From: SIG480 sp045595365
GTDB lineage: Bacteria; Bacillota; Clostridia; Oscillospirales; JAAYXM01
Assembly: GCA_045595365.1 (NCBI GenBank)
Contig: JAZOAI010000038.1
Span: forward strand, 42,056 to 106,055
DNA: 64,000 bases
Direction of reading: 5' to 3'
Part shown: piece by piece, positions 58,094 through 64,000 of the stretch
Numbering within the stretch: position 1 is the stretch's first letter
Layout of the letters: the number at the start of each line of letters is the position of its first letter
Notes under the pieces: model-generated
Database searches by the model: none
Seen by the model: only the letters and a program-made list of their open reading frames with translations
What the model was told of the DNA's origin: nothing
Made by a program: the position numbers and the translations under genes

Positions 58094-59167
58094 ATGAAAA
58101 AGTTTTTATCTTTGATTCTTGCGGTAATTCTTGTCGCAAGCTTTTGTGGCTGTGGAATGGACGGCGGCGGAGAAAAGGAACAGTCGGTCGCCGTGTTCTA
58201 TTATACCTACAGTGACCCGTATATCTCAACGGTGAGAGCGGCTCTTGACCGCGAGCTTACAAACCTTGGTGTTCAGTATCAGGATTATGACTCAAACTCG
58301 AGCCAGACAACGCAGGCAGAGCAGGTTCAGACAGCCATAACAAAGGGTGCGACAATGCTCGTTGTCAACATTGTTGAAACGGGCTCAGACGATGCCGCGC
58401 GTTCAATAGTTGAGCAGGCGAGAATGGCAGATATTCCGCTTGTGTTCTTCAACCGCGAGGTTTCCGACAACATTGTTGCAAGCTATGAAAAATGTGCATT
58501 TGTTGGAACGGATGCTGCAGAAGCCGGGCATATGCAGGGCGAGATGATTGCAAAATATCTTATTGAAAATTATGAAGAGACGGACTTAAACGGCGACGGA
58601 ACTATCTCATATGTTATGTTTAAAGGACAAGACGGAAACGCGGAGGCAGAATACCGCACAAAGTATGCGGTTGAAGATGCAAACAGGCTTTTAAAAGAAG
58701 CGGGAAAGCCTGAGCTTGCGTTCTACAACCCGCAGAACCGCGACAAATATCTGGTAGACAAAAACGGAACCTGGTCTGCCTCAGCGGCAAATGAATATAT
58801 GACGACAATTCTGACTGAATACACCGAAAACGGAAAGAATATGGTTGAGGCTGTTATCTGCAACAATGACGGAATGGCAGAGGGAGCAATAACCGCGCTT
58901 AACACAGCAGGGTACAACAAGCAGGGAGGAAAGACAATTCCCGTTTTCGGCGTTGATGCAACGGAAGCGGCGGTTTCTCTCATCGAAAACGGAAGAATGA
59001 GCGGAACGATTAAGCAGGATGCCGAGGGAATGGCAAAGGCAATCGCGCGCCTTGCAGACAATATAAAAGGCGGGCGCGACTTAATGGATGGAACGGATGA
59101 GATGAACGTTGATGACAACGTGTCAAAAATAAGAATCCCATACGGAATCTTCACGGGCGAAAAATAA
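58094..59167 (+). CDS. mglB: galactose/methylgalactoside-binding lipoprotein MglB-like
   Basis: A 357-residue periplasmic-binding-type lipoprotein. Lipobox SFCGC; mature domain VAVFYYTYSDPYISTVRAAL, then TKGATMLVVNIVETGSD, VFFNREVS, FVGTDAAEAGHMQGEM and GVDATEAAVSLIENG, the arrangement of MglB with its sugar-binding Asp/Asn/Arg residues. The segment DLNGDGTISYV resembles the calcium loop of galactose-binding proteins. It heads an operon with mglA and mglC (gaps 2 and 9 bases). Confidence 0.9.
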   Translation: MKKFLSLILAVILVASFCGCGMDGGGEKEQSVAVFYYTYSDPYISTVRAALDRELTNLGVQYQDYDSNSSQTTQAEQVQTAITKGATMLVVNIVETGSDDAARSIVEQARMADIPLVFFNREVSDNIVASYEKCAFVGTDAAEAGHMQGEMIAKYLIENYEETDLNGDGTISYVMFKGQDGNAEAEYRTKYAVEDANRLLKEAGKPELAFYNPQNRDKYLVDKNGTWSASAANEYMTTILTEYTENGKNMVEAVICNNDGMAEGAITALNTAGYNKQGGKTIPVFGVDATEAAVSLIENGRMSGTIKQDAEGMAKAIARLADNIKGGRDLMDGTDEMNVDDNVSKIRIPYGIFTGEK

Positions 59168-59169
59168 AT

Positions 59170-60666
59170 ATGGGAAAAGATATACTTTTGGAAATGCGGA
59201 ACATCTCAAAAAGCTTTCCGGGAGTAAAGGCTCTTGACGGCGTAAGCCTCTTGGTAAAGCGCGGCACCGTTCACGCGCTTATGGGCGAGAATGGTGCCGG
59301 AAAGAGTACTCTTATGAAATGCCTTTTCGGGATGTATAGCCAGGACTCGGGCGAAATATTTTTAGAGGGTAAGAAAATAAGCTTTAAAAACGCGCGTGAG
59401 GCGCTTGACGGCGGCGTGGCGATGGTGCATCAGGAGCTTAACTGTGCGCTGAAGAGGTCGGTCGCGGATAACTTATGGCTTGGGAGATACCCGAAAACGG
59501 GGCCTCTCGTATCCGAAAAACGACTTCTCGAAGACACGCGCAAAATTTTTGATGAGCTTGGGATTTCCATTGACCCGAAAAGAATTATGGAGACGATGCC
59601 GGTTGCACAGCGGCAGATGGTCGAAATCGCAAAGGCAGTTTCGTATAACGCGCGTGTAATCGTTTTTGATGAGCCGACGTCGTCACTCTCCGACCGTGAG
59701 GTCCAGCGCCTTTTTGAAATAATAGATATGCTTCGCGAAAAAGGCTGCGGAATAATATACATCTCTCACAAGATGGAGGAAATCTTAAAAATCGCCGATG
59801 ATGTGACCGTAATGCGCGACGGCAGACACATTACGACGGAACCGGCGAGCGAGATGACAATGGAAAAAATCATAAAGCTTATGGTGGGCAGAGAGATAAC
59901 AAACCGTTTCCCCGAGAAGCATAATTCTCCCGGAGAGGTTCTTCTTGAGGTTTCGGGGCTTTCCTCGCGCAATTCACCGCTTACAGATGTTTCATTTTCG
60001 GTGCGGCGCGGCGAGGTTGTCGGAGTCGCGGGACTTGACGGCTCGGGGAGAACGGAGCTTCTTGAGAATATTTTCGGGATAGCCGAGCGAAAGAGCGGGA
60101 AGCTCGTTTTTGACGGAAAAGAGATAAAAAACAAAACCGCTCGCGAGGCAATAAGAAACGGGTTTGCGTTTCTGACGGAGGAGCGGAGGTCTGACGGAAT
60201 CTTCAGCATCCTTGATATTCGCGAAAATATGATGATTTCAAGCCTTTCCCGATATCGCAAATGGAGATTGTGGCTTTCCGGCGCAAAAATGAAAAATCTC
60301 GCAGCGGAGATAATAAAAAAACTCAGGATAAAAACTCCGTCACAGAAAACAAAAATAAGAAGTCTGTCGGGCGGAAATCAGCAGAAGGTAATTTTCGGGC
60401 GCTGGCTTTTAACGGAGCCGCGCATTCTTCTCCTTGATGAGCCGACACGCGGCATTGACGTCGGCGCAAAGTACGAAATATACAGCATTATCGCCTCTCT
60501 CGCGAGCGAAGGCCGAGCGGTTATTATGGTATCAAGCGAGATGCCGGAGCTTTTAGGTGTATGTGACAGGATTCTCGTTATGTCCGGCGGAAGGCTTGCG
60601 GGGGAGGTCGATGCCGGAAACACAACGCAGGAGGAGATAATGCGCCTTGCGACAAAATATGTGTAG
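59170..60666 (+). CDS. mglA: sugar ABC transporter ATP-binding protein MglA-like
   Basis: A 498-residue protein with two fused ATPase halves. First half: Walker A GENGAGKSTLMKCLFG (about 37-52), VMVHQEL-like MVHQELNC, and VIVFDEPTSSLSD. Second half: a degenerate GLDGSGRTELLENIFG, signature LSGGNQQKVIFGRWLL and LLLDEPTRGIDVGA. This is the CUT2 monosaccharide importer pattern (MglA/RbsA/XylG). Only two bases from mglB. The second Walker A is degenerate, as usual for the subfamily. Confidence 0.94.
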   Translation: MGKDILLEMRNISKSFPGVKALDGVSLLVKRGTVHALMGENGAGKSTLMKCLFGMYSQDSGEIFLEGKKISFKNAREALDGGVAMVHQELNCALKRSVADNLWLGRYPKTGPLVSEKRLLEDTRKIFDELGISIDPKRIMETMPVAQRQMVEIAKAVSYNARVIVFDEPTSSLSDREVQRLFEIIDMLREKGCGIIYISHKMEEILKIADDVTVMRDGRHITTEPASEMTMEKIIKLMVGREITNRFPEKHNSPGEVLLEVSGLSSRNSPLTDVSFSVRRGEVVGVAGLDGSGRTELLENIFGIAERKSGKLVFDGKEIKNKTAREAIRNGFAFLTEERRSDGIFSILDIRENMMISSLSRYRKWRLWLSGAKMKNLAAEIIKKLRIKTPSQKTKIRSLSGGNQQKVIFGRWLLTEPRILLLDEPTRGIDVGAKYEIYSIIASLASEGRAVIMVSSEMPELLGVCDRILVMSGGRLAGEVDAGNTTQEEIMRLATKYV

Positions 60667-60675
60667 AGGTGTCAT

Positions 60676-61740
60676 ATGGAAATAAAATCAAGATTCAAAC
60701 TGGGAAACTTCGGAGACGAGCCGCAAGGCGAGAGACGGCGCAGACGGCGCGAGTTTTTGATAAACAATGCGCTGTATATTTTTCTTGTGATAGTAATAAT
60801 CGCAATCGCAATTTACAGGCCGAGGTTTGTGTCTCCCGGGTCCATAGTAAATATAATTTCGCTTTCGGCGGCAAACCTTCCGATAGCGCTGGGAATAGCG
60901 GGGGCAATTATCTTAACGGGAACAGACCTTTCCGCCGGCCGCGCAGTTGGCGCGTGTGCCTGCGTTGCGGCGTCGCTTCTGCAGGCGACGGGATATGCAA
61001 ACAAGATGTTCCCGACGCTTGAAACTCTCCCGGTTTTCTGGGTTGTTCTTCTTGTAATCGCGATTGGCGCAATCCTTGGCGCGGTAAACGGCTTTTGCAC
61101 CGCGCGTTTTAATCTTCACCCGTTTATCGTAACGCTTGCAACACAGCTTATAATATATGGCGGGCTTCTTATGTATCTGACACTCGGAACGAACAACGGC
61201 CAGTCAATCTCCGGGCTTTCGGAGAGCTACACGCAGTTTATAAACGGAAGTATTCTGAAAATCGGGGGAAGTGCGATCCCGAACTTTGTCTGGTATTCCC
61301 TTGCGATAACCGCGATAATGTGGTTTGTGTGGAATAAAACAGAGTTCGGCAAGAATATGTTTGCCGTAGGCTCAAACTCTGAGGCGGCTCACGTTTCGGG
61401 CGTTGATGTAACAAAGACGATTATCCTCGTTTTTACGCTTGCGGGTGCGCTTTATGGTGTGACCGGATTCATCGAGGGCGCGAGAATCGGCTCGAACAGC
61501 GCGTCGACCGGGCTTAACTATGAGCTTGACGCTATCGCTGCGTGTGTAATCGGCGGCGTGTCGTTCGTCGGAGGAATAGGAAAAATCCGCGGCGTTATTA
61601 TGGGCGTTGTCCTTCTGCGCATAATATTCGTAGGGCTTACGTTCTTATCGGTGAACCAGAACCTGCAATATATAATAAAAGGGCTGATTATCCTGATTGC
61701 GTGCGCGATTGATATGAGAAAGTATCTGGTAAGGAAGTAG
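60676..61740 (+). CDS. mglC: sugar ABC transporter permease MglC-like
   Basis: A 354-residue CUT2 permease with about nine hydrophobic helices. GTDLSAGRAVGACACVAASL, HPFIVTLATQLIIYGGLLM and the segment AVGSNSEAAHVSGVDV (the cytoplasmic coupling region) are typical of MglC/RbsC. A charged N-terminal extension of about 35 residues precedes the first helix. It completes the transporter with mglB and mglA. Confidence 0.93.
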   Translation: MEIKSRFKLGNFGDEPQGERRRRRREFLINNALYIFLVIVIIAIAIYRPRFVSPGSIVNIISLSAANLPIALGIAGAIILTGTDLSAGRAVGACACVAASLLQATGYANKMFPTLETLPVFWVVLLVIAIGAILGAVNGFCTARFNLHPFIVTLATQLIIYGGLLMYLTLGTNNGQSISGLSESYTQFINGSILKIGGSAIPNFVWYSLAITAIMWFVWNKTEFGKNMFAVGSNSEAAHVSGVDVTKTIILVFTLAGALYGVTGFIEGARIGSNSASTGLNYELDAIAACVIGGVSFVGGIGKIRGVIMGVVLLRIIFVGLTFLSVNQNLQYIIKGLIILIACAIDMRKYLVRK

Positions 61741-61746
61741 AAAGCT

Positions 61747-61854
61747 ATGATGAAAAACTTATATGACGGGGTGAAAATCTCCGTTAAAATTCTCGATGCC
61801 GTGATTGTGTCGGGAATCGCGGCACTTGCGTTTATAATTGCGTTTCAGTTTTGA
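61747..61854 (+). CDS. small single-helix membrane protein after mglC
   Basis: A 35-residue frame: MMKNLYDGVKISVKILDAVI then a hydrophobic stretch ending AFIIAFQF. One membrane helix (about 15-34). It begins 6 bases after mglC stop with AAGGAAG upstream at a longer than ideal distance. Its position at the end of the operon and clean hydrophobic pattern suggest a real small subunit or regulator, but the evidence is only moderate. Confidence 0.5.
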   Translation: MMKNLYDGVKISVKILDAVIVSGIAALAFIIAFQF

Positions 61855-61865
61855 AAAGAGAAAAA

Positions 61866-61896
61866 GACTGCGGAGAGCAATTTGCTCTCCGCAGTC
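61866..61896 (-). terminator. terminator of the DapA/NanA-like gene
   Basis: GACTGCGGAGAGC pairs with GCTCTCCGCAGTC around five bases. On the - strand it is followed by TTTTTC, so it mainly ends the converging aldolase message, and may also end the mgl operon. Confidence 0.85.
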
Positions 61897-61914
61897 GGTT
61901 ATGTAGTTTAATTA

Positions 61915-62796
61915 TTAGATTTCGCCGATTTGCTTCATGAGTTTTTCCATAAGTGCTTTTGCTTCGTCTGTAGCATCAACAGCGTAGTCCTCGTGGAAGA
62001 TGCCCTCGCAGCCGATAAGATTCATGCAGTGAGTGAAGCAGGGCATAAGGCGGTTAGCAGCCATAGTGTCACGGAGAAGAAGGATGTTGTCAAGATGAAC
62101 TCTTGCACCCTTATAGTCGCCCTTTGCGATGCAGTCATACATCTTTCTGCCGTTTTTGGGAGTGCAGGCGAACATACCGTCAAGGTTTTTGGTAAGCCCC
62201 ATCATATTAGCGTAGTCAAAATTGTCAAGGCCGCTGTAGAGACACTCAAAATCAGCATCGGGGAAGGTTCTTGAAATTTTGTGAATAAGCTCCCAGTTAA
62301 TGCTCTTCATACCCTTGATGTTTTTGTGGGTGATGACGTTTGAGATAACGTTCATATTGATTTTGTAGTTTGTAACTGTTGCGTGGTCGTAAAGATAAAC
62401 GGGAACAGGAGAGATGTCAGCGATGTCTAAGAACCACTTGATAGCCTGCTCTTCGCTTACTGTGTAGTAATACGGAACTGTGACAACGAGGCCGTCAAAC
62501 TTATCAGAGCCGATGAGCTCGATTTTTTCCTTAACCTTTGCGATAGAAGTATCCATAGCGCCGATGAAGAGCGGGAGCCTTCCCTTGACTTCGTCGATGC
62601 CGACTCTTGCAACGTCTGCATATGTGCTTGTTTTGAGGGTGTTTTCAATTCCCATTGAACCCATAAGCAAAAGGGCAGAAGCGCCGGCATCAATCTGCTG
62701 ATTGATGTGCTTTCTCAGAGATGCTTCAACGAGATTACCATTCTCGTCAATAGGGGTGCCCAATGCGGTAACAAAACCATCTTTAACTATTCCCAT
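61915..62796 (-). CDS. dihydrodipicolinate synthase/N-acetylneuraminate lyase family aldolase
   Basis: A 293-residue class I aldolase of the DapA/NanA superfamily. The barrel core shows VYLYDHATVT (conserved Tyr) and IKGMKSINWE with the Schiff-base lysine. The usual pyruvate-binding GxxGE motif reads GSMGIE here, a shift that makes DapA function unlikely and suggests a different keto-acid substrate. Standing alone with a promoter and a terminator, it gives no context. A YhcH-type sugar protein is elsewhere in the window, so a sialic acid link is possible but weak. Confidence 0.88.
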   Translation of the reverse strand: MGIVKDGFVTALGTPIDENGNLVEASLRKHINQQIDAGASALLLMGSMGIENTLKTSTYADVARVGIDEVKGRLPLFIGAMDTSIAKVKEKIELIGSDKFDGLVVTVPYYYTVSEEQAIKWFLDIADISPVPVYLYDHATVTNYKINMNVISNVITHKNIKGMKSINWELIHKISRTFPDADFECLYSGLDNFDYANMMGLTKNLDGMFACTPKNGRKMYDCIAKGDYKGARVHLDNILLLRDTMAANRLMPCFTHCMNLIGCEGIFHEDYAVDATDEAKALMEKLMKQIGEI

Positions 62797-62830
62797 TTAT
62801 ATTTCCTCCAAATAAAATGTCATTTGTAGT

Positions 62831-62859
62831 ATTATATACCTAATTGTGGCAAAAGTAAA
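62831..62859 (-). promoter_or_regulatory. promoter of the DapA/NanA-like gene
   Basis: On the - strand TTTACT (62854-62859) and TATAAT (62831-62836) with 17 bases between them, 35 bases before the start codon. Confidence 0.78.
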
Positions 62860-62912
62860 GGAAAAAAAGTGACACGTACAAAGAAATTCTGTCGAGAAAT
62901 GCCTCGAAACCT

Positions 62913-63599
62913 TTACAATCTGCTCTCAAGCCGCTTTCCGACTGTCTGAAGAACGGACAGAAGCGACTGCGTAAGCGCGGGGTATTCGCCTGAAATATAT
63001 TCCTGCGAAAGCTCGGGGAGCTTTGCTTCCTCTCCGCCCTCAGAGACTTTGATGTTTTCAGCCGCGCATTTGATGTTGAAGCTGCTCATTGAAAGCTCGG
63101 AGTTTGCAAGCTCTGCCCAGACCTTGTCGTTGACGGAGAAAAACTCCTCGCTGTTCTTCCCGCGCGCGGCATACAGCGTGCGGAAGACCTTATAAACCGC
63201 AACATTGAAAAACATAGCGGTTTCGGAAATCAGCTTTTTGTTTTTCGAGTTTCCCACAATGTCAAAAATGAGACTTAAGGAATTAACGATAAGCTTTTTT
63301 GAAAGCGCGGCGAGCATGCTGCCGCGGAGAACGTTGTCCTTTTCCTCGGAAGTGTCGGGGATATCCTCGGGCTTGATGGTGTAATCCTCGCGCGACATAG
63401 TTCTGCCGAGGAGAAAGTCACACGAAACCTTATAAAAATCTGCAGCTTTTGCCACGAACTCAAGCCCCGGCTCGCGAAGCCCGTTTTCATAGTGGGAAAG
63501 AACTGCCTGGGAAACTCCGAGCGAGCGGGCAACGGCACGCTGGCTCATTCCGCTTTCTTTTCTCAGAAGAGAAAGCGTTCTCGGGAAATTTGTGTTCAT
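62913..63599 (-). CDS. XRE-family transcriptional regulator
   Basis: A 228-residue regulator. The N-terminal Cro/C1 HTH (about 9-63) reads LLRKESGMSQRAVARSLGVS and AVLSHYENGLREPGLEF, followed by FYKVSCDFLLGRT. The C-terminal 150 residues are helical and of unknown type. Upstream, the -10 of its own promoter lies in a 13-bp palindrome, so it may repress itself. GGAG precedes the ATG. Target genes are unknown; the neighbouring aldolase is a candidate. Confidence 0.9.
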   Translation of the reverse strand: MNTNFPRTLSLLRKESGMSQRAVARSLGVSQAVLSHYENGLREPGLEFVAKAADFYKVSCDFLLGRTMSREDYTIKPEDIPDTSEEKDNVLRGSMLAALSKKLIVNSLSLIFDIVGNSKNKKLISETAMFFNVAVYKVFRTLYAARGKNSEEFFSVNDKVWAELANSELSMSSFNIKCAAENIKVSEGGEEAKLPELSQEYISGEYPALTQSLLSVLQTVGKRLESRL

Positions 63600-63626
63600 A
63601 ATTACTCCTCCTGTTTGCTAACAATA

Positions 63627-63660
63627 CGTATATTATACGGCAAATTATACTAATTGTAAA
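63627..63660 (-). promoter_or_regulatory. promoter with palindromic operator of the XRE gene
   Basis: On the - strand TTTACA (63655-63660) and TATAAT (63632-63637) are 17 bases apart. The palindrome CGTATA-T-TATACG (63627-63639) covers the -10 and looks like an autorepressor site. Confidence 0.75.
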
Positions 63661-63691
63661 GGGGAAAGTTAAAAACGGGGGGGGTGGAAAT

Positions 63692-63741
63692 GTAGGGGCG
63701 ATTCAAGAATCGCCCGCGGGACATTCGTGAATGTCCCCTAC
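63692..63741 (+). repeat. double-hairpin repeat, copy A
   Basis: A 50-base element bounded by GTAGGGG and CCCCTAC. The left hairpin is GGGCGATTC-AA-GAATCGCCC and the right GGGACATTC-GT-GAATGTCCC. The right half is identical in copy C and in the element at 47.3 kb. Confidence 0.85.
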
Positions 63742-63779
63742 AACCCTCGGTCTCGTTTGCGGTGGATGAGGTGTAAATC

Positions 63780-63844
63780 GTAGAGGCGGATGCCTACATC
63801 CGCCCGAAAGAATAACGCGGGACGATGTGGCCATCGTCCCCTAC
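63780..63844 (+). repeat. double-hairpin repeat, copy B (divergent)
   Basis: A 65-base element bounded by GTAGAGG and CCCCTAC. The left hairpin is GCGGATG-CCTA-CATCCGC; the right is GGGACGATG-TGGC-CATCGTCCC. Both stems differ from those of copies A and C but remain paired. An 11-base insertion lies between the hairpins. Confidence 0.8.
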
Positions 63845-63866
63845 AAAAAGAGGTGGATAATAAAAC

Positions 63867-63916
63867 GTAGGGGCGATTTGCGAATCGCCCGCGGGACATT
63901 CGTGAATGTCCCCTAC
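63867..63916 (+). repeat. double-hairpin repeat, copy C
   Basis: A 50-base element almost identical to copy A: left hairpin GGGCGATTTGCGAATCGCCC, right hairpin with the same sequence. The remaining sequence of 63600-64000 between and after copies holds only GGTGGA-type purine-rich stretches and no gene. Confidence 0.85.
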
Positions 63917-64000
63917 AAAAAAGGAGAAGGTGGAAATGTAGGGTATGGTAAAAATATCCGGCAACGATCCTTTCGCGACCATATAATTCGCGGGGATGCG

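Noticed and set aside
63680..63920. CRISPR array or direct-repeat array
   Set aside because: Units are double hairpins with irregular spacing, and identical halves also occur alone at 47.3 kb.
63794..63982. 62-residue frame on the minus strand at the right edge
   Set aside because: It runs through the palindromic repeats, and its apparent residues come from repeat stems.

Overview
The window is a chromosomal replication-origin region of a Gram-positive Firmicute, most likely an uncultured gut-type member of class Clostridia; no species can be named from the sequence. The evidence is the canonical jag-yidC-yidD-rnpA-rpmH // dnaA-oriC-dnaN-recF-remB-gyrB-gyrA layout, strong purine-rich ribosome binding sites, TTG/GTG starts, an SCIFF peptide with its radical SAM maturase (a Clostridia hallmark), SLH-domain surface proteins, Soj/Spo0J/Noc-type partition genes with a B. 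subtilis-like parS palindrome, and short palindromic repeats of a kind I recall from gut Clostridia. Layout, left arm: 1-1.4 kb, an FAD-dependent dehydrogenase (cut by the edge) and a membrane-anchored unknown. 1.5-5.5 kb, an orphan capsule-type tyrosine phosphorylation trio (Wzz/CpsC, CpsD kinase, CpsB phosphatase) leading straight into an SLH surface protein. 5.7-6.9 kb, a fused shikimate dehydrogenase-shikimate kinase. 7-11.5 kb, a Gld-like ABC exporter operon. 11.6-14.6 kb, hisS-aspS. 14.8-16.4 kb, a small unknown, a MinD-like ATPase and mgsA. 16.4-19 kb, mnmG-rsmG. 19.2-22.5 kb, metY and an SLH-anchored serine protease. 22.6-26.1 kb, a YhcH-family protein, the SCIFF peptide, its maturase and an Orn/Lys/Arg-type decarboxylase. 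26.2-28.6 kb, jag-yidC-yidD-rnpA-rpmH. Origin: transcription diverges between rpmH and dnaA. The dnaA-dnaN gap carries six DnaA-box-like sites and an ordered box / GC-rich / DnaA-trio / AT-rich arrangement, so it is the probable unwinding site. Right arm: the gyrase cluster, rnhA, nifS-nifU, a MATE transporter, tRNA-Thr and tRNA-Tyr, then (41.3-41.9 kb) an array of short hairpins joined by a GCTTCAT-like linker directly upstream of a four-helix-bundle (IVP-type) gene. There follow a DUF1846 protein, a Gfo/Idh/MocA oxidoreductase, a polar amino acid ABC transporter, a repeat-rich low-GC accessory spot with a SLOG protein and an XRE regulator (47.1-48.4 kb), a cupin-HTH regulator with potABCD, serS, parB-parA-noc with parS, an mgl sugar ABC operon, a DapA/NanA-family aldolase, an XRE regulator with a palindromic operator, and a terminal block of modular palindromic repeats (63.7-63.9 kb). 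Most of the window is housekeeping. The most unusual elements are the linker-joined hairpin array with its four-helix-bundle gene, the modular double-hairpin repeats at 47.3 and 63.7-63.9 kb, the probable hairpin insertion flanked by an 11-bp duplication at the metY promoter, the seven-cysteine SCIFF locus, and a terminator-like hairpin in the potABCD leader.
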